From positions 62,001-126,000 of the forward strand of contig CALSMP010000006.1 of assembly GCA_943787485.1 (NCBI GenBank): a stretch of DNA of 64,000 bases, in the 5' to 3' direction. The stretch is from an uncultured Luminiphilus sp. (GTDB taxonomy: Bacteria > Pseudomonadota > Gammaproteobacteria > Pseudomonadales > Halieaceae). Below are positions 9,730 through 20,708 of this stretch, piece after piece (position 1 is the first letter of the stretch; each line of letters begins with the position of its first letter). The notes beneath the pieces are model-generated. The model saw only the letters and a program-made list of their open reading frames with translations. It was not told where the DNA came from and ran no database searches. Position numbers and translations under genes: made by a program.

Positions 9730-11802
9730 ATGAATGATGACGTCAGCCTAGGCAAGCCTACCCCCATTTCAGTTCTCAAGGGTGTTGGACCCAAGCTGTC
9801 TGAGCGACTTATCGCGCTCGGAATAAGCTCTGTGGAGGAGCTGCTTTTTCATTTCCCCCTGCGCTATCAAGACAGAACCCGTGTAACACCCATCGCCGGG
9901 CTGAAAGAAGGATTAGATGCCGTTGTACAGGCGGAGGTCCGAATGGCAAGCATCATACCGGGGCGACGCCCGTCCCTGGTAGTCAAGGTGGCCGATGCCT
10001 CGGGTCTCCTGACGCTGAGGTTTTTTCACTTTCGGCGAGCACAGGCCAACCAGTTCAAGCCGGGTGCACCTATATCACTCTTTGGCCAAGCCCGATCGAG
10101 CCGGCATGGCGGAGAGATGATCCATCCGGAATACCGGTTGGGTGCAACGGCCAGCTTTCTGGAAAGTGCACTGACCCCAATTTACCCAACTGCAGAGGGG
10201 TTGGGCCAGGCGATTTGGCGCAAACTGACCGACCAGGCACTTGAACGGCTGATAAAGCACCCTCCTGTCGATCTCCTTGCACCCGTGTACCCCGCTTCCT
10301 TAAGCCTCAGTGACGCCATTCACTACCTCCACAGACCGCCGCCAGACGCACCCGTCGGGCTGATCAAAGACTGGCAGCACCCCGCGCAGCTGAGGCTTTC
10401 ATTAGAGGAATTGGTTGCACACCATCTATCACTACAAGCTCTTCGTGCCAAAGAGCGCGCCTTTGAAGCGCCCAAAATCGCACCATACCCTGAGCTGTGC
10501 AAGATGTTCTTAGACACTCTGCCGTTTCAACCTACCGGTGCTCAAGAGCGGGTGATCGGGGAGATAATGGCCGACCTCTCAAGCCACGCCCCAATGCTTC
10601 GTCTTGTCCAGGGAGACGTCGGATCGGGCAAAACACTCGTGGCGGCAGTCTCAGCGCTTTCGGCTATAGCAGCGGGGTATCAGGCGGTGTTGATGGCCCC
10701 GACAGAGCTTTTGGCAGAACAGCACCTGAGAACTTTCAGAGCCTGGCTTGAACCCCTAGGAGTCACTATCGCGTGGTTGAGCGGCAAAGTTAGAGGTCAG
10801 GCGAGAAAAGAAACCCTACAAGCCATCGTTGAGGGAGATGCCACACTAGTCGTAGGCACCCATGCCCTTTTTCAGGAGGGTGTTAGTTTTAATGCTCTCG
10901 CGCTGGTTATCATCGATGAGCAGCATCGGTTTGGTGTCCATCAGCGACTCGCGTTGACAGAGAAGGCCTCTGGTGCCGGTTATCCACACCAGTTGGTACT
11001 GACAGCAACACCCATTCCGAGAACGCTGTCGATGGTGGCCTACGCTGATTTGGACAGTTCCATCATCGACGAACTCCCTCCGGGTAGAACCCCCGTCACC
11101 ACCACGCTGGTCGATAGCGATCGCCGCGCGGAAGTCATCGCGAGAGTCGGCGCAGCCTGTGCGGCGGGTCGCCAAGCATATTGGGTCTGCACCTTGATCG
11201 AAGAGTCCGACACCCTCAACGCGCAGGCAGCAGAGGCCACGGCCGAACTGTTAAAAAGCCATCTGCCCAAGGTAGCCGTCGGGCTTATTCATGGCCGCCA
11301 AACGCCCCAAGAGAAAGAGCGCGTTATGGCCCGCTTTGCCTCCGGTGACTTGTCCCTGCTCGTTGCAACCACGGTTATTGAGGTCGGCGTCGATGTGCCC
11401 AACGCCAGCCTGATGATTATTGAAAACCCCGAGCGGCTCGGACTGGCACAGCTGCATCAGTTACGCGGGCGTGTGGGTAGGGGCTCGACTGATAGCTTTT
11501 GCCTATTGCTTTACCAGCAGCCGCTTAGCCTCATAGGAAAAGAGCGCCTTAACGTGCTTCGGGAAAGCAACGACGGGTTCTTCATCGCTGAGGAGGACCT
11601 CCGACTCCGTGGTGCGGGGGAGCTTTTAGGGACCCGCCAAACCGGAGCGGCTACATTTCGTGTCGCCCAGCTACCGGAGCACGAACATTTACTTGATGAG
11701 GTTCAATCCCTCGCGCAGGCGCTACTGGCAAAACATCCTAGTCTTTGTGAGTTGCTTATCACCCGGTGGACCGGGGAAAGACAAGCTTTCGCGCGGGTGT
11801 GA
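9730..11802 (+). CDS. recG: ATP-dependent DNA helicase RecG
   Basis: Wedge domain, Walker A QGDVGSGKTLVA, DEQHRFGV, RGRVGRG. Confidence 0.97.
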   Translation: MNDDVSLGKPTPISVLKGVGPKLSERLIALGISSVEELLFHFPLRYQDRTRVTPIAGLKEGLDAVVQAEVRMASIIPGRRPSLVVKVADASGLLTLRFFHFRRAQANQFKPGAPISLFGQARSSRHGGEMIHPEYRLGATASFLESALTPIYPTAEGLGQAIWRKLTDQALERLIKHPPVDLLAPVYPASLSLSDAIHYLHRPPPDAPVGLIKDWQHPAQLRLSLEELVAHHLSLQALRAKERAFEAPKIAPYPELCKMFLDTLPFQPTGAQERVIGEIMADLSSHAPMLRLVQGDVGSGKTLVAAVSALSAIAAGYQAVLMAPTELLAEQHLRTFRAWLEPLGVTIAWLSGKVRGQARKETLQAIVEGDATLVVGTHALFQEGVSFNALALVIIDEQHRFGVHQRLALTEKASGAGYPHQLVLTATPIPRTLSMVAYADLDSSIIDELPPGRTPVTTTLVDSDRRAEVIARVGAACAAGRQAYWVCTLIEESDTLNAQAAEATAELLKSHLPKVAVGLIHGRQTPQEKERVMARFASGDLSLLVATTVIEVGVDVPNASLMIIENPERLGLAQLHQLRGRVGRGSTDSFCLLLYQQPLSLIGKERLNVLRESNDGFFIAEEDLRLRGAGELLGTRQTGAATFRVAQLPEHEHLLDEVQSLAQALLAKHPSLCELLITRWTGERQAFARV

Positions 11803-11847
11803 AGAGGGTACACTTGGACGTTAATCACCGACAGACTGAAACGCGGC

Positions 11848-12741
11848 ATGAGTACTGATCTCCAAAAACCTACAATCCAAGCTCCGCCTGTAACGAAATG
11901 GCAGGGGTTGTGGGAGCTTATGCGCTTTCACAAGCCCATCGGGACCTGGTTACTTGCAGCGCCGACTGCGTGGGCGCTAGTCATCGCTAGCAACGGCTGG
12001 CCAGAGGCTAAGCTGCTTATCATTTTCAGTTTAGGGGTTGTAGTCATGCGGTCTGCTGGCTGCGTTGTAAACGACCTCGCGGATCAGGACCTCGACGGTC
12101 ATGTAGAGCGAACCCGGACCCGACCGCTCATCACCGGCGCGGTCACCGCCAATGAAGCGCTTGTTCTGCTGGGAATCCTCTTGTTTCTCGCGTTGCTGTT
12201 AGTTCTTATGACCAACCCTTTCACAGTGATGCTGTCTTTTTTTGGTGCCGGTCTCGCCATGATCTATCCCTTCATGAAGCGCTGGACCCACCTGCCACAG
12301 TTTGTTCTCGGGGCGGCGTTTTCATGGTCAATCCCCATGGCATTTGCCGCTGTCACCAACACATTACCCCAGGGGTTATGGTGGTTATTCGCTGCCAATT
12401 TGTTGTGGACCGTTGTTTATGACACCCAATATGCCATGGTCGACAGAGATGACGATCTTGCTGTCGGCGTCAAGTCGACCGCGATCCTTTTTGGTCAGCT
12501 GGACCGGCGTTTGATTGGCTTTATGCAATTGGTTTCTCTTGAGTGCTTTGTGATGGCGGGTGTGAGCTTTCAGCTTGGGCCCCCTTACTTTGTCAGTATT
12601 GCAGCGGTCGGCACGTTATTCCTCTGGCATCAGTGGCTTATCAGACATCGCGATAGAGAAGGGTGCTTTAAGGCCTTCAATCAAAGCAAATGGATTGGTC
12701 TGATCGTGCTTTTGGGGATAGTGGGACAGTTTGCCCTCTAA
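11848..12741 (+). CDS. ubiA: 4-hydroxybenzoate octaprenyltransferase
   Basis: RFHKPIGTWLLAAPTAWAL, NDLADQDLDGHVERTRTRPL, DTQYAMVDRDDD. Confidence 0.95.
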   Translation: MSTDLQKPTIQAPPVTKWQGLWELMRFHKPIGTWLLAAPTAWALVIASNGWPEAKLLIIFSLGVVVMRSAGCVVNDLADQDLDGHVERTRTRPLITGAVTANEALVLLGILLFLALLLVLMTNPFTVMLSFFGAGLAMIYPFMKRWTHLPQFVLGAAFSWSIPMAFAAVTNTLPQGLWWLFAANLLWTVVYDTQYAMVDRDDDLAVGVKSTAILFGQLDRRLIGFMQLVSLECFVMAGVSFQLGPPYFVSIAAVGTLFLWHQWLIRHRDREGCFKAFNQSKWIGLIVLLGIVGQFAL

Positions 12742-12786
12742 CCCGTATACGTTCCTTTTAGCTGCGATTACCTGCCGACACCCACG

Positions 12787-13933
12787 ATGGAGCTCTTTGT
12801 ATACGGAAGCATTGGTGACATTCCACGAGATGAGTGGGATGGGTGGTTTGGTAGCGACTATCCATTTCTTGGCTACGATTTTCTGCTGGGCCTTGAGACC
12901 GCTGACTGCACCACCGTAAAAAGCGGATGGGCGCCTTTTCATTTAGTTCTCCGCGAAGGGGGCGTTGCCATTGGCGCCGCTCCCGGGTTCTTAAAGGAGC
13001 ACTCTTATGGGGAGTACGTCGTTGGACTGGGCTTGGGCAGACGCTTGGCATCGGCAGGGGCTTGAGTACTATCCGAAGCTGGTTACCGCTGCGCCTTTTA
13101 CCCCGGCCACGGGCCCGCGACTCTGGGCCGATCCAAATCGACCTAACGCGCTGGGTGAGTTTTCAAACGCTGTTACAGCGCTGTGTGAAGAAAAAGGTAT
13201 CACCGGTTGGCATATTCTTTTTGCTGACGACTACCCAGCGCTAGAAGAGTTGCCTGGGGGCGATTTTGTTGAACGAGTGACCTGCCAGTTTCATTGGATA
13301 AATCGTGGCTATCGCGACTTTGAAGACTTTTTACAAACCTTCAGCAGTAGAAAAAGAAAGAATCTTCGCAAGGAACGCGCGAGTATTGTGCAACAAGGGT
13401 TATGCCTGTACACCTTTCGCGGCAGCGCCATCACCAGTGCGCACTGGCAGTTGTTTCATCACTGCTACCAAACCACCTACGCCAAACGCAGTGGCCACGG
13501 CGGTTATCTGACTAAAGCTTTTTTTTTAGAGGTCTGCGCGACCTTAGGTGACATCCCGGTCATGGTGATTGCTGAGGATGAGGGAGGGTTACCTGTAGCA
13601 GCGGCACTTTATTTTGAGTCGTCACACACCCTGTATGGCCGCTACTGGGGGTGTTTGCGGGAATACGACAACCTCCATTTCGAAGCCTGCTATTACCGGG
13701 GTATTGAGTACTGCATTCAGAGGGGATTACAGCGCTTTGACCCGGGAGCTCAAGGTGAACATAAAATTCAACGAGGATTCGAACCGACGCTGACACGATC
13801 CCTGCACTGGGTGGCAGAGCCGGGTTTTAGGGAGCCTATCGCCGCTTTTTGCCGTCGTGAAAGAGATCAAGTTCGCGCCTATCAACAAGAAGCGAGTGCT
13901 TTGCTTCCATTCAAGAACATGGGAGGCGAATGA
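12787..13933 (+). pseudogene. GNAT/peptidogalycan biosynthesis family protein (DUF482, COG3146), split by a +1 frameshift near 13024
   Basis: Frame 1 ...HSYGEYVV joins frame 2 [33 protein letters not shown]; span 1147 nt = 3n+1. Could be a sequencing indel rather than a true pseudogene. Confidence 0.8.
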
Positions 13934-13937
13934 TCGT

Positions 13938-14720
13938 TTAGGCGCCTGGTGGCTTGTCCCGTAAAAAGACAAGCTCACTTGCGGTCGATAAGGTCTTACT
14001 GAAATAATAGCCCTCGGCATCAAATTCCTTTAAGCCCTCGGGGTCATTAAGCTGACGATCAATAATAAAGCGGGCCATCAAGCCCCGTGCTTTTTTTGCA
14101 AAAAAGCTAATCATCTTATACTTCCCTTGCTTGAGATCCTTAAATACTGGGGTGATAATTTCCGCGTCAAGGGTCTTCGCATTCACCGATTTGAAGTACT
14201 CATTTGACGCCAAATTAATCAGTAAAGGGCTGCCGCTTTTTTTAAGGTCTGCCTGAACCGCGTCGGAGATATCGTTACCCCAAAACTCATACAAATTTTT
14301 ACCCACCCGGTTGTTAAATCGAAGTCCCATTTCGAGGCGGTAAGGTTGCATTAGATCGAGCGGCCGCAACAAGCCGTAGAGACCGGACAAAATACGCAGG
14401 TGTTTTTGCGCAAACTTAAGTCCTTTAGCGTCCAGCGTCTCCGCTGCCAATCCGGTATAGACATCGCCCTTAAACGCCAACAATGCTTGCTTGGCGTTTT
14501 GAGGAGTGAATTCGGGGTGCCAATTCATAAACCGCTCATGATTCAGATTAGCAATGCTCTCGCTGACCCCCATTAAGCGTTGAATATCCCCGGGGGTAAG
14601 GCGGCGGGCGTCCTCAACCAATTCGCCGGCTCGAGACAAGAACGCGGGTTGGGTTGCCTGTCGTGTGATAGCCGGCGTCTCGTAATCGAGCGTCTTCGCG
14701 GGCGAAATAACAGTTAACAC
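13938..14720 (-). CDS. yaaA: Peroxide stress protein YaaA (DUF328)
   Basis: MLTVISPAKTLDYETP...SGLYGLLRPLDLMQPYRLEMG. Confidence 0.95.
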   Translation of the reverse strand: MLTVISPAKTLDYETPAITRQATQPAFLSRAGELVEDARRLTPGDIQRLMGVSESIANLNHERFMNWHPEFTPQNAKQALLAFKGDVYTGLAAETLDAKGLKFAQKHLRILSGLYGLLRPLDLMQPYRLEMGLRFNNRVGKNLYEFWGNDISDAVQADLKKSGSPLLINLASNEYFKSVNAKTLDAEIITPVFKDLKQGKYKMISFFAKKARGLMARFIIDRQLNDPEGLKEFDAEGYYFSKTLSTASELVFLRDKPPGA

Positions 14721-14788
14721 AGCCTAATCTCCCTGAATTTTTGACGGCAACAATGATAACCTGTTCAGCGGCCCAAAGGACCCCCGTA

Positions 14789-15322
14789 ATGGACAACACC
14801 CCGCCCCACCCACCACTTGTTAGTCGCATTCTGGATACAGCCTCCCAACTGCTGCTGCCGGCTATCGCCTGGTTTCCCTTGGCAATGGCTATTCTGACGG
14901 TTGCGGTAGTATCGCTGCGATATGGCTGGGGGATTGGTGCGATAGCGGCTCAGGAGGGGGTTCTCTACCTACACAGCGCCCTTTTCCTGCTGGGAATCTC
15001 CTGGACTCTTGCGGCTGACGGTCATGTGCGGGTCGACATTTTTTACCGCCAGTTCTCCAGCCGCCAAAAAGCCTGGGTGGATGCCCTCGGCCACACTATA
15101 TTCACACTGCCGTTGTGTGTGCTGATAGGCATCACCAGCTGGGGCTATGTTGCAGAATCCTGGGCCATTGCGGAGGTGTCACCGGAGCCTGGTGGCATTC
15201 CCGCAGTGTTTCTTTTAAAAAGCCTTATTCCAATAATGACGGGGCTGCTGTTTCTGCAGGCCTGCTCTGAGATCGTAAAGGCTCTTCAAATTCTGATCTC
15301 CGAGACCGCTTATGCAGGGTGA
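14789..15322 (+). CDS. TRAP transporter small permease (DctQ type)
   Basis: Four predicted TM segments, EGVLYLHSALFLLGISWTLAADGHVRVDIFY; adjacent to DctM. Confidence 0.9.
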   Translation: MDNTPPHPPLVSRILDTASQLLLPAIAWFPLAMAILTVAVVSLRYGWGIGAIAAQEGVLYLHSALFLLGISWTLAADGHVRVDIFYRQFSSRQKAWVDALGHTIFTLPLCVLIGITSWGYVAESWAIAEVSPEPGGIPAVFLLKSLIPIMTGLLFLQACSEIVKALQILISETAYAG

Positions 15323-16673
15323 ATTCGCTCTCGCTCTATTTGCCGCTGTCTGCGTAGTCTTAATGCTGGGATTTCCCGTAGCGCTGACTCTCGCGGGGGT
15401 CAGTTTAGTTTTCGCAGCATTGGGCACCCTTGCTGGGGCCTTCGACCCAAGTTATCTGCTGGCCTTACCGGCCCGTCTGTTTGGCACCATGACAAACGAA
15501 ACCTTAGTCGCTGTTCCCTTGTTTATTTTGATGGGAAATATTCTCGAGCGCGCCCGCATCGCCGAGGATTTGCTTAACAACTTAGCTCAAATTTTTGGCG
15601 AGCGCCCGGGAGGTCTCGGTATTTCCGTTGTGCTCGTGGGCGCCCTTCTTGCCGCCAGCACAGGTATTGTCGGTGCCACCGTCGTTACGATGGGGCTGCT
15701 GTCGCTGCCGACCATGCTTCGCGCCGGATATAACCCAAGCCTTGCGGCGGGGACGATCTGCGCCACCGGCACGCTAGGTCAGATCATTCCGCCTTCCATC
15801 GCACTGGTCTTGCTCGGAGATATCATCTCTAGCGCCTATCAGCGTGCCCAACTCGAGATGGGGGTGCTTAATACCGCAACCGTCTCGGTAGGAGACCTAT
15901 TCATTGGGGCGCTGGTTCCAGGCGTCATTTTGGTGACTTGCTACGTCTTGTGGATTGCCGTGACCGGCTGGATCGCGCCACAAAACGTGCCACCGATAAA
16001 GACCTCTAAGGTTTCCGTTATGCAAGTAGCCAAGGTCTTGTTACCACCGCTCGGCTTAATCACTTTGGTACTTGGGTCAATTTTGGTGGGCGCAGCCACC
16101 CCTACCGAGGCGTCTGGCGTAGGAGCGATAGGTGCGTTGGTCCTCGCTATTTTACGCAACGAGATGTCATGGCAGCGCCTGCGGGAAATTGGCCAGAGCA
16201 CCCTACAAGTTACCAGCATGATTTTTCTCATACTGATTGGCGCCTCTGTCTTCTCTTTAGTTTTTAGGGGATTTGGGGGTGAAGAAATGGTGCAGGAGTT
16301 TTTCCACACCATGGACGGGGGCCCCGGTGCCGCGTTCCTGTTGGTAATGGTCACTATCTTTTTGCTCGGCTTTATTCTCGATTTCATTGAAATCACGTTT
16401 GTTGTCGTGCCTATTGTCGGGCCCATCTTGTTGGCAATGGGTTTCGACCCGGTGTGGCTGGGCATTATGATCGCTGTGAATCTACAAACATCATTTCTTA
16501 CGCCGCCTTTTGGCTTTGCTCTTTTTTACCTGCGAGGCGTCGCCTCCGACGAGGTCAGCACTGGTGCGCTTTACCGCGGAGTAATCCCCTTCGTACTTCT
16601 TCAGCTAGGTTTATTGGTGATCTTGTGGTTTTTTCCAGAGCTCATCTCTTGGCTGCCAAACAAACTCAATTGA
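15312..16673 (+). CDS. TRAP transporter large permease (DctM type)
   Basis: FPVALTLAGVSLVFAALG, LVAVPLFILMGNILERA, GTLGQIIPPSIALVLLGD; multi-TM. Confidence 0.95.
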   Translation: MQGEFALALFAAVCVVLMLGFPVALTLAGVSLVFAALGTLAGAFDPSYLLALPARLFGTMTNETLVAVPLFILMGNILERARIAEDLLNNLAQIFGERPGGLGISVVLVGALLAASTGIVGATVVTMGLLSLPTMLRAGYNPSLAAGTICATGTLGQIIPPSIALVLLGDIISSAYQRAQLEMGVLNTATVSVGDLFIGALVPGVILVTCYVLWIAVTGWIAPQNVPPIKTSKVSVMQVAKVLLPPLGLITLVLGSILVGAATPTEASGVGAIGALVLAILRNEMSWQRLREIGQSTLQVTSMIFLILIGASVFSLVFRGFGGEEMVQEFFHTMDGGPGAAFLLVMVTIFLLGFILDFIEITFVVVPIVGPILLAMGFDPVWLGIMIAVNLQTSFLTPPFGFALFYLRGVASDEVSTGALYRGVIPFVLLQLGLLVILWFFPELISWLPNKLN

Positions 16674-16776
16674 CCTATGGTTTTTGTGATATTACGAGAC
16701 TAACAGTGCAGGTAAACTGCCCACCGAATACCGCCATTAATCAATTTAACCAGGTGCTAACTCGAGGCCTCACCAC

Positions 16777-17169
16777 ATGAACGAGATCGATGCCAACCCA
16801 GCTCCTCAGGGGGATTTAAGCTTGCAAGCAGTGGCTATGCCCTGCGACACCAACCCGCACGGGGATATTTTTGGGGGCTGGTTAATGTCACAGATGGACT
16901 TAGCGGGGTACGTCACAGCCTGTGAGGTCGCTGACGGACAGGTTGCTACTGTCGCTGTCGAGGGTATGTCGTTTCTCACACCTGTGCACGTCGGCGCGGT
17001 GGTGAGTTGTTACTGCGACGTGGTTGAGGTCGGCCGTAGTTCTGTTCGTGTAGTGGTCGAGGTGTGGATCAATTCCAAGCACGACGGCGAACCCCTGAAG
17101 GTTACTGAAGGAACCTTTATCTACGTCGCCATCGACAACGAAAAGCGCACTCGTATTATTGCTCAATAA
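16777..17169 (+). CDS. Acyl-CoA thioesterase, YciA-like hotdog fold
   Basis: LQAVAMPCDTNPHGDIFGGWLMSQMDLAGYV hotdog motif. Confidence 0.92.
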   Translation: MNEIDANPAPQGDLSLQAVAMPCDTNPHGDIFGGWLMSQMDLAGYVTACEVADGQVATVAVEGMSFLTPVHVGAVVSCYCDVVEVGRSSVRVVVEVWINSKHDGEPLKVTEGTFIYVAIDNEKRTRIIAQ

Positions 17170-18310
17170 AATTTACTGGGGGTAGCACCTTGTCTCTTGC
17201 ATTGAGAAAGGCCCGCTCCGAAATCTCGTGATAAGCCCTTACATCCCGCGCGAACGCTTCGTAGGAGTCAGCGATTTTTTGTGCCATAGGGTCACTCTCA
17301 ATCAGTGACTCAAGCACTAAAATTGATTTGTCATACAGCAGCTGCAAAACATCGTCCGGGAGAACGCGCAACTTGCTGCCGCCGGCTAAAAGTGTGCGAA
17401 GAGATTCATTGTTACGCGCAGTGAATTCATCAAGCATATTCTGGTTTGCCGCCCGAGCTGCGTATTCCACAATCGCCTGGAGATCCTCAGGAAGTGCTTC
17501 AAATGCCTGTGTATTGACCGTAAATTCAAGCATCGCGCCGGGTTCATGCCACCCCGGGTAGTAATAGTATTCCGCGACTTCATTAAGCCCTAAGGTTCGA
17601 TCATTGTAAGGACCGACCCATTCCACTGCGTCGATTACACCGGTTTGCATCGACGTATAGATTTCACCGCCCGCTATTCTTACCGCTGTTCCACCGGCAG
17701 CATCAAAAACCTCGCCCGCCAAACCAGGAATACGCATTTTCAAGCCTTTTAGGTCAGCAGCACTACGTAGCTCTCGGTTAAACCATCCCGCCATTTGAAC
17801 GCCAGTACTGCCGCCGGCAAAGGGTGTTACACCGAAGGGAGCGTAAAGTTCGCGCCACAAGGCGAGGCCATCCCCGTAATGCAGCCAGCCATTCATTTCT
17901 TGCGCAGTCATGCCGAACGGAACCGCCGTATAAAAGACGGCTGCGGGTATCTTCCCCTTCCAGTAATACGCTGCTCCGTGACCCATTTCGGCCACCCCTT
18001 GTGACACCGCATCGAAAACTTCAAATGCAGGAACGATTTCGCCAGCGCCGTACACGCGAATAGTTAAACGCCCTGCGCTCATTTTGTTGACGTAGCGGGC
18101 AAAGTTTTCAGGCGCCGCTCCGAGGCCAGGCAGGTTTTTAGGCCAAGTGGTCACCAGTTTCCATTGGTAGCTAACAGAAGATAAGCCATCGCTGGATGAG
18201 TTAAGCGGGCTCTGGGTGTTAGCTCTATCGACGGCCCACAGGGAAACAACTGTGACAAGTAGCGCCACTAGGATCACTACTAAAACAGGTAAATAACGAC
18301 GTTCAAACAT
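17156..18310 (-). CDS. TRAP transporter substrate-binding protein (DctP superfamily, TakP-like alpha-keto acid type)
   Basis: WKLVTTWPKNLPGLGAAPENFA, DLKGLKMRIPGLAGEV, GVIDAVEWVGPYND, EYYYYPGWHEPG. Confidence 0.9.
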   Translation of the reverse strand: MFERRYLPVLVVILVALLVTVVSLWAVDRANTQSPLNSSSDGLSSVSYQWKLVTTWPKNLPGLGAAPENFARYVNKMSAGRLTIRVYGAGEIVPAFEVFDAVSQGVAEMGHGAAYYWKGKIPAAVFYTAVPFGMTAQEMNGWLHYGDGLALWRELYAPFGVTPFAGGSTGVQMAGWFNRELRSAADLKGLKMRIPGLAGEVFDAAGGTAVRIAGGEIYTSMQTGVIDAVEWVGPYNDRTLGLNEVAEYYYYPGWHEPGAMLEFTVNTQAFEALPEDLQAIVEYAARAANQNMLDEFTARNNESLRTLLAGGSKLRVLPDDVLQLLYDKSILVLESLIESDPMAQKIADSYEAFARDVRAYHEISERAFLNARDKVLPPVNFIEQ

Positions 18311-18357
18311 TATATGTCTCCAGCGGGGGTCCCACTCGAAATATCAATTAGATAACC

Positions 18358-20518
18358 TTACAACACCTGCAGATTCGCGTATTGCAGTACCAGCCACTTT
18401 GAACCAGCATCAAAGCTCACCTCGACCCGGGCGTTGCCACCTCGGCCCTCAAAATTGACGACAACTCCCTCACCAAAAACCTGGTGCAGCACTCGCTGCC
18501 CCAGTTGAACCCCGGCCTCAATCGACGCCGAGGCTTGGGAAGATGATAGAGAAGACATGGGTCGAGCCACAGACGAGCTTAGCCTAACCTCGTTGATTAG
18601 CTCTGAGGGAATTTCTCGCACAAAACGGGAGGGAGTGTTGTAATTTTCTGACCCATGAAGCCGACGGCTCTCTGCGTAGGTCATGATAAGTTTCTGCATA
18701 GCGCGGGTGATCCCCACGTAACAAAGTCGACGCTCTTCTTCCAGCCGGCCGGGTTCGTCCAGAGACATTCGATGCGGGAAAAGGTTTTCTTCCATTCCCG
18801 CCAAGAACACCAAGGGGAACTCCAATCCCTTTGCGGAGTGTAGGGTCATGAGTTGCACGCTGTCTTCGTGGGGATCAGCCTGCGCGTCACCGGCATCAAG
18901 TGCGGCACTGTCGAGGAATTGCTGTAGTGGGCTCAGCTCACCTTCTTCAGCAACAAACGACTTCGCTGCTGACACCAGCTCTTCTAAGTTCTCTACCCGA
19001 GCCTGCCCACGCTCTCCTTTTTCGGCCCGATAGTACTCGATCAAGCCCGCCTGTTGGATCACATGCTCGGCCAGCTCATCAAGGGCGAGCTCAACCGTTA
19101 TCGAGTCCATTTCATTAATAATTGTTTGAAATCCACCTAGCGCGGAGAGCGCTCGCGCCGGGAAAAGCTTCTCTTGCTGCGCAACCTCTATTGCCTGCCA
19201 AAGAGGGAGTTGTCGCTGACGTGCCACTTCGCGAAGCCCCTCCACTGTTTTTGTGCCTATCCCCCGCGGCGGAACATTGAGAATGCGCTCGAGAGCGGGA
19301 TCATCGTGGCGGGCGATCAACAGGCGCAGATAGGCGAGTGCATTTCGAATTTCAAGGCGTTCGTAAAAGCGCTGGCCCCCATATATGCGGTAGGGGATCT
19401 GGCTCCTGATCAGAGCCTCCTCCAAAACCCGCGATTGGGCGTTTGACCGGTACAGAATTGCGATGCTCTGGCGTTGGTTACCCCCCCTCAATCCATCCCT
19501 CGACCCGTTCTACAATAAACCGCGCTTCATCTTGCTCATTAAAACCCGCGTAGAGACTGATTGGCTCGCCTTGATCCCCCGCGGTCCATAACTCCTTTCC
19601 GAGACGGCCAAAGTTGTGAGCGATCAGGCCGTTAGCGGCGCTGAGAATCGTTTGGGTTGAGCGGTAATTTTGCTCAAGGCGCAGGATTTGGGTTTGAGCA
19701 AAATCCTCACCGAAGCGCTGAATGTTTTCGATGCGCGCGCCGCGCCAACCATAGATCGACTGATCATCGTCTCCGACCGCCACAACCGGTACCGATGCCC
19801 CCGCAAGCACCCTAAGCCAAGCGTATTGAATAGTGTTGGTATCCTGAAACTCGTCGACCAGAATAGTGCGGAAGCGACGCTGGTAATGCTCCAGCGTCTG
19901 GGGGCTTTTTAGCCAAAGCTCGTGCGCCCGAAGCAAGAGTTCGGCAAAATCAACAAGGCCACCCCGTTCACACACCTCTTCATAGGCCGAGTAAATGCGA
20001 TGCAAGGTTTTGGCATGCAAGTCTCCATACGGTGGCTCGACGTGTGCTGCCCGCAGCCCCTCGTCTTTTTGCGCATTGATGTACCACTGAGCCTGCTTCG
20101 GCGGCCAACGCGCTTCGTCAAGATCCATATCGCGGCACACTCGCTTTACTAAGCGAAGCTGATCATCGCTGTCCAGAATCTGAAATCCTTGGGGGAGCTG
20201 GGCTTCTTGCCAGTGTTGTTTGAGCAATCGGTGAGCTAGACCATGAAATGTGCCTACCCACATGCCCACTGTCGAAATGCCTAGCATCTGTTCGATACGC
20301 CCCCGCATCTCCCGGGCCGCTTTGTTGGTAAAGGTCACCGCCAGAAGCGCGTGGGGAGACACACCCTCAGCCCGAATCAACCAGGCAATTCGATGCACCA
20401 GTACGCGGGTCTTACCAGAGCCTGCACCCGCCAGCACGAGGAGATTGCCAGAATCAGCAGCGACAGCCTCTCGCTGGGCTTCATTTAAATCAGTGAGGAT
20501 ATCGGAAACGTCCATCAC
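18358..20518 (-). CDS. uvrD: DNA helicase II UvrD, interrupted by a frameshift at a G7 run (plus-strand C7, 19481-19487)
   Basis: N-terminal ORF 19478..20518 (AGAGSGKTRVL, DEFQDTN, GDDDQSIYGWRGA) and C-terminal ORF 18358..19491 (SIAILYRSNAQSRVLEEAL, LMTLHSAKGLEFP); removing one G gives WIEGGNQRQSIAILYRSNAQSR. Confidence 0.93.
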
Positions 20519-20708
20519 CCGAGTTTACCGGAATTGGTTTTTTTGTAAGCCATCCCTTGGAAAAACCTCACGTCAGTCGTAAATTTGACCCTGTTTTTCT
20601 ATGCTAAATTAAGACAACCTACGGCGTGGTGGAGACTCTTTCGCAAGCCGGGGCGAACGAGTATCGTCGAGCTCCGGCATTAAAACCAGGACATTCGATA
20701 ACGAAACC

